Positions 1 to 8,076 of a stretch of DNA of 64,000 nucleotides are shown piece after piece; position 1 is the stretch's first letter, and every line of letters starts with the position of its first letter. Made by a program: the position numbers and the translations under genes. Location: the NCBI RefSeq assembly GCF_014649715.1, contig NZ_BMTO01000020.1:63109-127108 (forward strand), in the 5' to 3' direction. The notes under the pieces are model-generated. The model did no database searches. It was not told the DNA's origin and saw only the letters and a list, made by a program, of their open reading frames with translations. This stretch comes from Streptomyces lateritius (GTDB lineage Bacteria; Actinomycetota; Actinomycetes; Streptomycetales; Streptomycetaceae).

Positions 1-551
1 AGCTGCTCGCCGCGACCGCCCCGGGACTCTTCGACGGGCGCTACGGCATCGTCACCGAGTTCGGCCGCTCGCTGCTCGCCAAGCACGGCACGATCCTGGC
101 CCGTGTGGAGTACACGAAGACCTCCGGCGCCCGCCCCATCGCCGTCACCCACGCGGGCGTCCAGGTGGCCACCCGTACCGTCTACGCCCCCGACTCCTGG
201 CCGCTGCGCGTCCTCGCGTACGACGCCGACGGCCGGCCCCGCACCGGTCCCGAGATCCCTCAGGACGTCGTCCAGGACGTGGCGGGACCCGCCTGTTTCG
301 CGGGCGACATGCTCGCCACCGCCCGGCCGCTGCCGCTGCTCCGGCCCGACGACATCGTCGCCGTACCGGACACCGGGGCGTACTACTTCGCCCACCACTA
401 CGCGTACAACAGCCTGCCCCGTCCCGGCGTCCACGGCTTCACCGTCGCCGACGACGGCGCGGTCTCCTTCGCGACCGTCCGCACGCCGCAGAGCCTCGAC
501 GAGATCGTCGCCGAGTCCGGCGGTGAGCGGCCCGACGCGTTGCTGGGCTGA
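1..551 (+). CDS. PLP-dependent decarboxylase, C-terminal part (5' end outside window)
   Basis: The reading frame is open from base 3 to the TGA at 549-551, so this is the last ~182 residues of a longer protein. It carries the C-terminal barrel signature of fold-type III decarboxylases (diaminopimelate, ornithine or arginine decarboxylase family). 'GPACFAGD' matches the GPxCxxxD motif whose Cys completes the partner subunit's active site, and 'GAYYFAHHYAYNSLPRP' matches the GAY...YNxxPRP segment that contacts PLP. The family decarboxylates basic amino acids or their precursors in the cytosol. The substrate cannot be assigned because the barrel domain with the PLP lysine is missing. The GTG at 105 is an internal valine, not the start. 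Confidence 0.8.
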   Translation, partial: LLAATAPGLFDGRYGIVTEFGRSLLAKHGTILARVEYTKTSGARPIAVTHAGVQVATRTVYAPDSWPLRVLAYDADGRPRTGPEIPQDVVQDVAGPACFAGDMLATARPLPLLRPDDIVAVPDTGAYYFAHHYAYNSLPRPGVHGFTVADDGAVSFATVRTPQSLDEIVAESGGERPDALLG

Positions 552-574
552 CGTCCCGGTGGTTCCGTGGATCC

Positions 575-1042
575 ATGGCTGCTACGAAGAGCGTCGTCGT
601 CGAACGCCGGATCAAGGCGACCCCCGGGCCGGTCTGGGAGACGCTGACGGACCTGAGGGGGATGGAACGGGTCCTCAGCGGCGTGGACCGGGTGGAGGTG
701 CTCACGGAGGGCGTCTTCGGGGTCGGCACGCGCTGGCGCGAGACCCGGAAGATGTTCGGCAAGGAGGCCACGGAGGAGATGACCGTGACCGAGAGCGAGC
801 CGCCCGACCGGTACGTCACGGTGGCCGACTCCCACGGCATGCACTACGTGTCGGAGATCGCGCTGCGCCCCGACGGGACGGGTGCGACGACGGTACGGAT
901 GACCTTCTCGGCGCGTCCCTCCGCCGGGCGCTCCACGGGTCTGCTGGCGCGGTTCCTCGGCGGCCTCGGCGCCAAGGCCGTGAGCCGGGCCCTCGCCAAG
1001 GACCTGGACGACGTGGCCGCATCGGTGGAGCGCCGGGGCTGA
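575..1042 (+). CDS. SRPBCC-family (polyketide cyclase/START-like) protein
   Basis: A 155-residue cytosolic protein. The opening 'VVVERRIKATPGPVWETLTDL' pattern, a central 'VGTRWRETRKMFGKEATEEM' strand pair and a C-terminal helix after 'ALAKDLDDVAASVE' fit the helix-grip fold of the SRPBCC superfamily, which binds hydrophobic ligands. The length is typical of single-domain members. The ATG at 575 lies 23 bp after the decarboxylase stop on the same strand, so co-transcription is possible, but nothing else links the two functions. No catalytic residues can be read from the sequence, and the ligand is unknown. Confidence 0.75.
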   Translation: MAATKSVVVERRIKATPGPVWETLTDLRGMERVLSGVDRVEVLTEGVFGVGTRWRETRKMFGKEATEEMTVTESEPPDRYVTVADSHGMHYVSEIALRPDGTGATTVRMTFSARPSAGRSTGLLARFLGGLGAKAVSRALAKDLDDVAASVERRG

Positions 1043-1194
1043 GCCCGTACGGCCGGGACCGCTCCCGTCCGGCTCCTCCCGATCGCGATCCCGGCCCCGC
1101 TCCCTCTCCCGTACGAGTGACAGGGCGGCGGGCATCAGTTCTCCGCCGCCGGGGCAGAGACCTTCCCATCGGCAAACGGGAAAGGGGTCCCTCC

Positions 1195-2532
1195 ATGGCC
1201 ACGGCCGCGACCGAACAGCCAGCCCTCAAACGCGCCATCGGGCCCAAGCTGCTCATCCTCTTCGTCATCGGCGACATCCTGGGCACCGGGATCTACGCCA
1301 CCACCGGCAAGGTGGCGGGCAAGGTCGGCGGCGCGCTCTGGCTGCCGTTCGTGATCGGCTTCGTCGTCGCGCTGCTGACCGCCGCCTCGTACGTCGAACT
1401 CGTCGGCAAGTACCCGAAGGCGGCGGGCGCCGCCCTCTACACCCAGAAGGCCTTCAAGGTCCCCTTCCTCACCTTCATCGTGGCGTTCATGGTGATGTGC
1501 TCGGGGCTCTCGTCCGCGAGCGCGGCGGCGCGCGCCTTCAGCGGGGACTACTTCCGGGAGTTCACGGACGCGATCCCGCCCACCCTCATCGCGATCACCT
1601 TCATCGTCGCCCTCGCCGCTCTCGCGCTGCGGGGGGTGTCGGAGTCGGTGAAGACCAACGTCGTCCTGACCGTGGTCGAGCTGACCGGTCTGCTGATCAT
1701 CCTCTCGATCGGCGCCTGGGCCGTGCTGACCGGCGAGGGCGAGCCGTCCCGGCTCGGCGAGTTCGAGGCCTCCGGCAGCGGATACGCGCTGATGACCAGC
1801 GTGCTGGGCGCCACCGCGCTCGGCTTCTTCGCCTTCGTCGGCTTCGAGGACTCCGTCAACATGGCGGAGGAGACGCAGGATCCCGTCCGCACCTTCCCCC
1901 GCGCCATCTTCACCGGCGTCGCCGTCACCGGCACCATCTACGTCCTGGTCGCCCTCGCCTCCTCGCTGCTCGTGGACCACCGGACGCTGGAAAAGTCCAG
2001 CGGTCCGCTCCTGGAGGTCGTGAAGGCCGGCGGGGTCGACTTCCCCCCGAAGCTCTTCGCGCTGATCGCCCTCTTCGCGGTCACCAACTCCGCGCTCATC
2101 AACATCATGATGGCCTCCCGGCTCTGCTACGGCCTCGCCAACGAACGGGTGCTGCCGCGCGTGATGGGCAAGGTCCTCAAGAACCGCCGTACGCCGCTCA
2201 CCGGCATCGTCTTCGTCACCCTGCTCGCGATCGGCCTGGTGTCCACGGGCGAGATCGAGGGTCTCGGCGACACCACCGCGTTCCTCCTGCTCTGCGTCTT
2301 CGCGGTGGTCAACATCACCGTCCTCGTCCTGCGCAAGGACCGCGTGGAGCACGCGCACTTCCGTACGCCGACGGCACTGCCGGTCCTCGGCGCGATCACC
2401 GCGCTGATCCTGGCCAGCCCGCTCGCGGACCGCTCGGCGGACGTGTACATCCGGGCGGGTGTCCTGCTCGTCATCGGGATCGGGCTGTGGATCGTCAACA
2501 AGATCGTCCTGCGGGCCCGCCACGAGGACTGA
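1195..2532 (+). CDS. APC-superfamily amino acid permease
   Basis: A 445-residue protein with about twelve hydrophobic segments. The first contains 'GDILGTGIYATTGKVAG', the G-x-G-I-x unwound helix of APC-fold transporters. 'FVGFEDSVNMAEETQDP' matches the TM6 to cytoplasmic-loop motif (GFE...AEE..P) of amino-acid/polyamine permeases. It probably imports an amino acid by proton coupling; the substrate is not determinable. The ATG at 1195 is chosen because it starts just before the first membrane helix and follows the purine-rich 'gggaaagggg'. The long in-frame extension upstream reads as low-complexity Arg/Pro and overlaps the SRPBCC gene in another frame. Confidence 0.85.
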   Translation: MATAATEQPALKRAIGPKLLILFVIGDILGTGIYATTGKVAGKVGGALWLPFVIGFVVALLTAASYVELVGKYPKAAGAALYTQKAFKVPFLTFIVAFMVMCSGLSSASAAARAFSGDYFREFTDAIPPTLIAITFIVALAALALRGVSESVKTNVVLTVVELTGLLIILSIGAWAVLTGEGEPSRLGEFEASGSGYALMTSVLGATALGFFAFVGFEDSVNMAEETQDPVRTFPRAIFTGVAVTGTIYVLVALASSLLVDHRTLEKSSGPLLEVVKAGGVDFPPKLFALIALFAVTNSALINIMMASRLCYGLANERVLPRVMGKVLKNRRTPLTGIVFVTLLAIGLVSTGEIEGLGDTTAFLLLCVFAVVNITVLVLRKDRVEHAHFRTPTALPVLGAITALILASPLADRSADVYIRAGVLLVIGIGLWIVNKIVLRARHED

Positions 2533-2646
2533 GCGCACACGGCATGTTCCGATGGAAAATGCCAGAACTCCTGACCCCAGCCGGAACGTTGAGTAACGTC
2601 ACGGTCACTGCCGTACGCCGCACGCCGCATCGGGAGGGGAACCCGC

Positions 2647-3087
2647 GTGCCCGGAATCGACGAGTGCCTGCTGGAGGCCATGAGCTTGCCGGGTGCACGG
2701 GGTGCCTCCCTGGTCGACTGGACCAGCGGCCTCGCCCTCGGCACGGCGGGCGACTCGCCGGTCGGCGACCACGAGACGACCGCCGCCGAGACGGCCGAAC
2801 TGGCCCGGGCGGCGGCGGAGTACGACTCCTTCGCGAGCGACGGCTCAGCGGCCGGTGACGGCGTCCCGGCCCCCGGCACCCCGGCACCCGGCGGGGAGTT
2901 ACCCAAGGGGCCACCCGTCGAGGACCTCATCCTCACCACCCGCAGCGGCTATCACATCCTCCGCTTCGTCGAGACGGCCTTCGACAGCAGCGTCTTCCTG
3001 CACCTGTGGCTCGACCGCGACCAGGGCAACCTCGCCCTCGCCCGGATCCGGCTGCGCGACCTCGCCGAGAAGCTGGTCCTCGGATGA
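2647..3087 (+). CDS. Roadblock/LC7-like protein with a TTA codon
   Basis: A 146-residue protein from GTG, preceded by 'gggaggggaa'. Its N-terminal 'GARGASLVDWTSGLALGT' and C-terminal 'LDRDQGNLALARIRLRDL' align with the 123-residue protein at 4317-4688, so the two are paralogs. This copy has an extra Pro/Gly/Ala-rich stretch at about residues 60-95. The family fold is inferred as roadblock/longin-like, a small adaptor that usually sits on Ras-like GTPases. Leucine 85 is encoded by TTA (2899-2901), the codon read by the bldA tRNA, which suggests developmental control of translation. The stop overlaps the next start (ATGA), so this is the first gene of a four-gene operon. Confidence 0.75.
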   Translation: MPGIDECLLEAMSLPGARGASLVDWTSGLALGTAGDSPVGDHETTAAETAELARAAAEYDSFASDGSAAGDGVPAPGTPAPGGELPKGPPVEDLILTTRSGYHILRFVETAFDSSVFLHLWLDRDQGNLALARIRLRDLAEKLVLG

Positions 3088-3842
3088 CCGTCTCCCCCAT
3101 GCTCAACCGCCTCGCCGCCGAACGCGCCACCGGCGCCCTGCTGCGCGACCACGGCACGCTCTACCTCGTCGACGGGCGAGTCGTGCACGCCGAGAGCCCC
3201 GCCTCCCCCGGCCTCGACGTCCTCCTGACCACCGGCGGACGCCTGCCCCGCGAGGGCTGGGACGAGGCCGTCGACCGGGCGGGGGCACGCCGCGAGGTGG
3301 GCAGGTTCCTGGTGGACAGCGGCCGGCTGCACGACGGCGAGCTGGAGATCTGCCATCTCGGGGCGGTCTTCGACGCGGCGTTCTTCGCGCTCGCGCCCGC
3401 CTCCGGCCCGACCCGCTTCCGGTACGGCGTGGGCCACTGGTTCGGCACGGTCCGGCCGGTCTCCACCGAGGCCGTCGAGCGCGAGACGGTACGCCGCCGT
3501 GAACTGCTCGACAGCGTCTGGCCGTACAGCGCCGTGGACACCGCCCCCGTCCTGCCCCGACCGGCCGCTCCCGGCCAGACGGTGACCCCGCGCCGGCGGG
3601 CCCTGCTGGCCGCCGCGGACGGCTCCCGGACGCCGGCGGACATCGCGCGGCGGCTCGGCCGCCCCGCCTTCCACACGCTGCTCGACGTGCGCCGTCTCGC
3701 GGCCGCCGGCCTCGTCGAGACCCCGCTCGAACCCCTGCCGGCCGCCCCGCCCGCCGTGCCCACCTGGGTCGGCGAGGTCGCGGCGGATCCGGACGTCGCC
3801 CTGCTGCGCCGGCTCCGTGACGCCCTGGAGGCAAGCCTGTGA
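3084..3842 (+). CDS. PatA-N/DUF4388-like protein with C-terminal winged helix
   Basis: A 252-residue protein starting at ATG 3084, overlapping the previous stop by ATGA. The N-terminal half has the pattern of DUF4388/PatA-N domains: 'ERATGALLRDHGTLYLVDGR' followed by 'VVHAESP' and later 'VGRFLVDSGRL'. The C-terminal 'RRRALLAAADGSRTPADIAR' and 'LLDVRRLAAAGLVETP' read as a winged helix-turn-helix. PatA-N domains occur next to roadblock proteins in other bacteria, and this gene lies between two here. A role as a scaffold or regulator with the roadblock proteins is inferred; no enzymatic motif is visible. The domain call rests on pattern recognition and is moderate. Confidence 0.6.
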   Translation: MTVSPMLNRLAAERATGALLRDHGTLYLVDGRVVHAESPASPGLDVLLTTGGRLPREGWDEAVDRAGARREVGRFLVDSGRLHDGELEICHLGAVFDAAFFALAPASGPTRFRYGVGHWFGTVRPVSTEAVERETVRRRELLDSVWPYSAVDTAPVLPRPAAPGQTVTPRRRALLAAADGSRTPADIARRLGRPAFHTLLDVRRLAAAGLVETPLEPLPAAPPAVPTWVGEVAADPDVALLRRLRDALEASL

Positions 3843-3883
3843 TGAGGCGGGCCCTGCGCATGCGCGCCGAGAGGAGACAACTG

Positions 3884-4276
3884 ATGTCGGCAGAAGCCGA
3901 GGTGCTCGGCGAGCTGAGACGGCTGCGGGCCCGGCTGCCGCAGCTCACCGGGGCGCTCGCGGCGAGCGCGGACGGTCTGGTGCTCGCCCGGGACACCGTG
4001 GACGGCGAGGCGGAGAGCGTCGCGGCGCTCACCGCGGCCGCCCTGGGCGTCGGGCAGCGGCTGACCGAGTCCACCGGGCAGGGCGGCTTCCGCGAACTGC
4101 TGGTACGGGGCGAGAACGGCTACGTCGCCACGTACGCGGCGGGCGGCTCGGCCGTTCTGACGCTGCTCGCGGAGCCCCGCATCAACGTGGGCCGGCTCCA
4201 TCTGGAGGCCCGGCGGTCGAGCGCCCGGATAGGGGAGCTCGTCGACGAGGCGCTGGAACGCAAAGACCTGAACTGA
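3884..4276 (+). CDS. Roadblock/LC7-domain protein
   Basis: A 130-residue protein. 'LRARLPQLTGALAASADGLV' followed by 'LARDTVDGEAESVAALTAAA' and 'LLVRGENGYVATYAAGGSAV' matches the roadblock/LC7 layout: an N-terminal helix, the ASADGLVLA strand-turn, and a later beta hairpin. Such proteins act as GTPase-activating adaptors or scaffolds. The ATG at 3884 is preferred because GAGGAGA lies 7 bp upstream. The frame is also open from ATG 3842 and GTG 3839, which overlap the previous stop, so a start with a 14-residue Arg-rich extension is possible. It is the third gene of the module at 2647-4688. Confidence 0.75.
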   Translation: MSAEAEVLGELRRLRARLPQLTGALAASADGLVLARDTVDGEAESVAALTAAALGVGQRLTESTGQGGFRELLVRGENGYVATYAAGGSAVLTLLAEPRINVGRLHLEARRSSARIGELVDEALERKDLN

Positions 4277-4316
4277 CCGACCGAACGACCGAATCACGAG
4301 AAGGAAGTGCGACACC

Positions 4317-4688
4317 ATGGCGAACACCGAGACCGCCCTCAAGGAAGCCACCGCGATCGACGGCGCCATCGGCGCCGCGCTGGTCGACTACACCAGCGGC
4401 ATGGCCCTCGGCACCATCGGCGGCGGCAAGGAGCTCGACCTCAATGTGGCGGCCGCGGGCAACACCGACGTGGTCCGCGCCAAGGTCCGGACGATGGAGA
4501 TGCTCGGCCTCAACGACGAGATCGAGGACATCCTGATCACGCTCGGCGGCCAGTACCACCTGATCCGGCTGCTCAAGGGGCGCGGTACGAACGGCCTGTT
4601 CCTGTACCTGGCCCTGGACAAGGAGAGGGCGAACCTGGCGATGGCCCGCCACCAGCTGAAGAAGATCGAGGCGGAACTGGACATCTGA
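4317..4688 (+). CDS. Small roadblock-like protein
   Basis: A 123-residue protein preceded by the ribosome site 'gagaaggaag'. The sequence 'IGAALVDYTSGMALGTIGGG' and the closing 'LALDKERANLAMARHQLKKI' mark the same family as the product of 2647-3087. Unlike that paralog it has no low-complexity insertion and no TTA codon, so it probably represents the ancestral form. A roadblock-like adaptor role is inferred from the fold pattern and the neighbours. It ends the four-gene module; the next gene is convergent, with 1 bp between stops. Confidence 0.75.
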   Translation: MANTETALKEATAIDGAIGAALVDYTSGMALGTIGGGKELDLNVAAAGNTDVVRAKVRTMEMLGLNDEIEDILITLGGQYHLIRLLKGRGTNGLFLYLALDKERANLAMARHQLKKIEAELDI

Positions 4689-4689
4689 G

Positions 4690-5541
4690 CTACTCCACGA
4701 ACAGGCCCCGCGCCGCCGCCTTCGTGTCGAACTCCTCGAGCCGCGCCTGCGCGTCGGGCAGTTCGTCGGCCATCGCCTCCAGCAGGACCCGGCCGAGCAG
4801 CATCGGCGCGCAGGCCGTGTCGAAGGCCAGGCCGGTGCCGACGGCGGCCGGGATCAGCAGGTCACTGTGGGCGGCGACGGGCGCGAAGGCCGATTCGGCG
4901 ACCGTCACCACGGTCAGTCCGGCCGCCCGCGCGTACTCCAGCGCCTCCACGACCTCCCGGGGGTGGCGCGGCAGCGCGAAGCAGAGCAGGGCCGTGGCCC
5001 CGGCCCGTACGGCCGCGTCGACGCGGTCGGTGAGCATCGACCCGCCCTCGTCGAGGAGGCGGACGTCGGGATGGACCTTGGCGGCGAAGTAGGCGAAGCC
5101 GCGCGCCTGCGAGGAGGCGGCCCGCAGCCCGAGCACGGGCAGCGGGCGGGAGGCGGCGAGGAGCCGTCCGGCGCGCTCGACGGGCGCGGGGTCGGCGAGC
5201 AGCTCGGCGAGGTGGCGGAGGTTCTCCATCTCGGCGAGGACGGCCTGCTGGTACTCGTTGTGCTCGCTGCCGTCGCCCGCGCCCGGGCCCCCGGTGCTCT
5301 CGGCGGGCGCGACCTCGCGCAGATGGCGGCGGAGTGCCGGATAGCCGTCGAAGCCGAGGGCGACGGCGAAGCGGGTGACGGAGGGCTGACTGACGCCGGC
5401 GAGCTCGGCCAGCTCGACACTGGACAGGAACGGCACGTCGCCGGCCCGTCGCACCATGCAGTGCGCGATCCGCCGCTGGGTGGGTGTCAGCCGGTGCCCC
5501 TCGAAGAGCGCCTGCAGCCGTCCGGCCGGGCTGTCGCTCAC
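4690..5541 (-). CDS. MurR/RpiR-family transcriptional regulator
   Basis: About 283 residues. An N-terminal RpiR-type helix-turn-helix ('LTPTQRRIAHCMVRR' and 'SSVELAELAGVSQPSVTRFA') is followed by a SIS sugar-isomerase domain from about residue 115 onward ('AGRLLAASRPLPVLGLRAAS', 'ALLCFALPRHPREVVEALEY'). Regulators of this type bind phosphosugars and control sugar or amino-sugar catabolism; the effector here is unknown. The GTG at 5541 with 'agggggac' upstream is chosen. An ATG at 5565 would add eight residues and has GAGG only 3 bp away. There is no sugar-use gene next to it, so its target is elsewhere or is itself. Confidence 0.85.
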   Translation of the reverse strand: MSDSPAGRLQALFEGHRLTPTQRRIAHCMVRRAGDVPFLSSVELAELAGVSQPSVTRFAVALGFDGYPALRRHLREVAPAESTGGPGAGDGSEHNEYQQAVLAEMENLRHLAELLADPAPVERAGRLLAASRPLPVLGLRAASSQARGFAYFAAKVHPDVRLLDEGGSMLTDRVDAAVRAGATALLCFALPRHPREVVEALEYARAAGLTVVTVAESAFAPVAAHSDLLIPAAVGTGLAFDTACAPMLLGRVLLEAMADELPDAQARLEEFDTKAAARGLFVE

Positions 5542-5660
5542 GCCGTCCCCCTTCTGCTTATTCATCTACCTCGAACTCTGCATGAAGATATGCAGGAGGG
5601 CAAGGAGAACGGGGGACAGCCCTACTGACGTACTGCCTCACGGGTCTCTACGGTGCGACC

Positions 5661-6101
5661 ATGGACACCCGCGATGACACCCGCGACTCCGCTCGTGCGG
5701 ACGAGCTGAAGAGCGAACTGGACGCCACTTTGCACGCCCGCCGGGAGCTGGGAACGGAGTACGAGTCCGCCCTGATCGAGTCCTTCCTGGGCAAGGTGGA
5801 GCAGAGCCTGGACGCCGCCGTCGACCGCCGGGTACGGCGCCGGCTGGCCGAGCAGCGGATGGAGACCGCCCGCGGCGGCCGCGCGGCGGCGCCGGCCGGC
5901 GAGGGCTTCGGGGAGCGGTTCGGCTTCGGGATCATCTCGCTGGTCATCGCCGTCCCGCTGTCGGCCATCGCGGCCCACCAGGCGCACCTGGAGGGCCTGA
6001 TCGTGACCTGGCTCGGCATCGTGGGCGTCAACGCCGTCCACGCCTTCAGGGGCCGCCTGCCGCGCCTCGGAGCGGAGAAGGACGCGGGGGACGACTTCTG
6101 A
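5661..6101 (+). CDS. Conserved membrane protein of unknown function
   Basis: A 146-residue protein with a charged N-terminal half, rich in Glu and Arg and probably helical or coiled (residues 1-75). Two closely spaced hydrophobic segments follow at about residues 88-128 ('FGFGIISLVIAVPLSAIAAH' and 'LIVTWLGIVGVNAVHAF'), then a short charged tail. I do not recognise a named family beyond an actinobacterial integral membrane protein. It is transcribed away from the RpiR regulator, and the 119 bp between the two starts probably contain both promoters, so the regulator could control it. No function is claimed. Confidence 0.7.
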   Translation: MDTRDDTRDSARADELKSELDATLHARRELGTEYESALIESFLGKVEQSLDAAVDRRVRRRLAEQRMETARGGRAAAPAGEGFGERFGFGIISLVIAVPLSAIAAHQAHLEGLIVTWLGIVGVNAVHAFRGRLPRLGAEKDAGDDF

Positions 6102-6390
6102 CCCCGGCCGCCTCGGCGAGCCCCGTCAGCCTCGGGAAGAAGCACGCGGGGACCGCCGCACCCCCATCGCTGGGGGGCGGGACGACGGCGGTCCCCGCGG
6201 GGGACACGGGCCCGGGTCAGGGCCGGTCTCCGCGTCCGTGGCGTCTTCAGGAGGTCCGGGAGCCGCTCCGTTGTCCTTGACGCCGACAACGACCAGGCTG
6301 CCGGACCCGTGTTAAGCCGGTGCTGCGCGTACGTGTCGCGCTCGTACCTTTTTCGCGAACGCCCGACCGACGCCGTTCCAGGGCTGGTTC

Positions 6391-6573
6391 GTGTCCGGAA
6401 AGTAGCGCCGTCTGCCCGCAGGGCAGGGCCCGCAGGGCAGGGCCCGCGGCGCCTGGTGCCTGCGATCGCAACGCGGAGGGTCACCCTCGTACGGGGCGTA
6501 CTCGGGTGATCCCGCCAACGCGGCGAACGTGCGTGCCAGGCGCCGCGGGCCAGGCGGGACTTCACGGACCCGG
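6391..6573. repeat. Dispersed structured intergenic repeat, copy A
   Basis: This fills most of the gap between the membrane protein and cystathionine beta-synthase and matches 12577-12748 closely. Shared blocks include 'tccggaaagtag', 'gccgtctgcccgcagggcag', the palindrome GCGATCGC, 'gcgtactcgggtgatcccg' and 'acgcggcgaacgtgcgtgcc'. Copy A has a perfect 16 bp inverted repeat, ggcccgcggcgcctgg at 6441-6456 pairing with 6536-6551, so the element can fold into a ~110 nt hairpin. An internal 'cagggcagggcccg' unit is duplicated only in this copy. No coding capacity is convincing. The rest of the gap (6102-6390) shows nothing I can name. Confidence 0.8.
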
Positions 6574-6574
6574 C

Positions 6575-7972
6575 CTAGTTCGTGCCGCCCTTGGCGCCTC
6601 CGCCGGCGAGGAAGGCGAGCAGGTCCTGACGGCTCACCACACCCGTCGGCTTGCCCTCGACCAGCACGATCGCCGCGTCCGCCGCGCCCAGGACGGACAT
6701 CAGGTCGGCGACCGGCTCGCCGGAACCGACCTGCGGCAGGGGGGCGCTCATGTGCCGCTCCAGCGGGTCCTCGAGGGAGGCCCGCTTGGTGAACAGCGCG
6801 TCGAGCAGCTCGCGTTCGACGACCGAGCCGACGACCTCGGCGGCCATGACGTCGGGGTGACCGGCGCCCGGCTTCACGATCGGCATCTGGGAGACGCCGT
6901 ACTCCCGCAGCACCTCGATGGCCTGACCGACCGTCTCCTCCGGGTGCATGTGGACGAGGGAGGGCAGGCCGCCCTCCTTGTGCCGGAGCACGTCGGCGAC
7001 GGTGGCGGTGGAGGTGTCCTCCAGGAAGCCGTAGTCGGCCATCCACTCGTCGTTGAAGATCTTGGAGAGGTAGCCGCGGCCGGAGTCGGGCAGCAGCACG
7101 ACCACGACGTCGTCGGGGCCGAGCTCCCGGGCGACCTCCAGAGCCGCGACGACCGCCATGCCGCAGGAGCCGCCGACCAGGAGGCCCTCCTCCTTGGCGA
7201 GGCGGCGGGTCATCTGGAAGGAATCCTTGTCGGAGACGGCGACGATCCGGTCGGTGACGGTCGCGTCGTAGGCGGTGGGCCAGAAGTCCTCGCCGACGCC
7301 CTCGACGAGGTACGGCCGGCCGGAGCCGCCGGAGTAGACCGAGCCCTCGGGATCGGCGCCGATGATCTGGACCGTGCCGCCGCTGGCCTCCTTGAGGTAC
7401 CGGCCGGTGCCCGAGATGGTGCCGCCGGTGCCGACGCCCGTGACGAAGTGGGTGATCTTCCCGTCCGTCTGCTCCCAGAGCTCGGGGCCGGTGGTCTCGT
7501 AGTGCGAACGGGGGTTGTTCGGGTTCGAGTACTGGTCGGGCTTCCAGGCGCCGGGGGTCTCACGGACGAGCCGGTCCGAGACGTTGTAGTACGAGTCGGG
7601 GTGCTCGGGGTCGACGGCCGTGGGGCAGACGACGACCTCGGCGCCGTACGCCCGCAGCACGTTGATCTTGTCCGTGGACACCTTGTCCGGGCAGACGAAG
7701 ATGCACTTGTAGCCCTTCTGCTGGGCCACGATGGCGAGGCCGACGCCCGTGTTGCCGGACGTGGGCTCGACGATGGTGCCGCCGGGCTTGAGAGCACCGC
7801 TCTCCTCGGCCGCCTCGATCATGCGGACCGCGATGCGGTCCTTGACCGAGCCGCCCGGGTTGAAGTACTCGACCTTGGCCAGGACGGTCGCCTGAATGCC
7901 CGCTGTGACGTTGTTGAGCTTCACCAGCGGGGTGTTGCCGACGAGGCTGATCATCGAGTCGTGGAATTGCAC
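6575..7972 (-). CDS. Cystathionine beta-synthase
   Basis: A 465-residue PLP enzyme that condenses serine (or O-acetylserine) with homocysteine in transsulfuration. The PLP lysine is Lys44 in 'NPGGSVKDR', and the phosphate/substrate loop is 'PTSGNTGVGLA' near residue 69. A second PLP-phosphate loop is 'VGTGGTISGTGRYL'. The C-terminal ~115 residues contain two CBS modules ('ADVLRHKEGGLPSLVHMHPE', 'VADLMSVLGAADAAIVLVEG'), which sense adenosyl ligands in related enzymes. The CBS pair and length separate it from plain cysteine synthase. The start ATG at 7972 matches the family N-terminus 'MQFHDSMISLVGNTPLV'. It is transcribed divergently from the SGNH hydrolase gene. Confidence 0.92.
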   Translation of the reverse strand: MQFHDSMISLVGNTPLVKLNNVTAGIQATVLAKVEYFNPGGSVKDRIAVRMIEAAEESGALKPGGTIVEPTSGNTGVGLAIVAQQKGYKCIFVCPDKVSTDKINVLRAYGAEVVVCPTAVDPEHPDSYYNVSDRLVRETPGAWKPDQYSNPNNPRSHYETTGPELWEQTDGKITHFVTGVGTGGTISGTGRYLKEASGGTVQIIGADPEGSVYSGGSGRPYLVEGVGEDFWPTAYDATVTDRIVAVSDKDSFQMTRRLAKEEGLLVGGSCGMAVVAALEVARELGPDDVVVVLLPDSGRGYLSKIFNDEWMADYGFLEDTSTATVADVLRHKEGGLPSLVHMHPEETVGQAIEVLREYGVSQMPIVKPGAGHPDVMAAEVVGSVVERELLDALFTKRASLEDPLERHMSAPLPQVGSGEPVADLMSVLGAADAAIVLVEGKPTGVVSRQDLLAFLAGGGAKGGTN

Positions 7973-8076
7973 CGTAATCTCCGGGGTCTCCGTAATGGTG
8001 AATCCAGCGTATGCGTAGTCGGAGCGGGTTACGGGGCAGTTAGATCCTGAACGGCTTGAAGGAGGTGACTGCCCCT

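Noticed and set aside
6320..8050. Plus-strand 576-residue frame opposite cystathionine beta-synthase
   Set aside because: Composition is Gly/Val/Asp repeats with no domain; the minus-strand gene has all PLP and CBS motifs.
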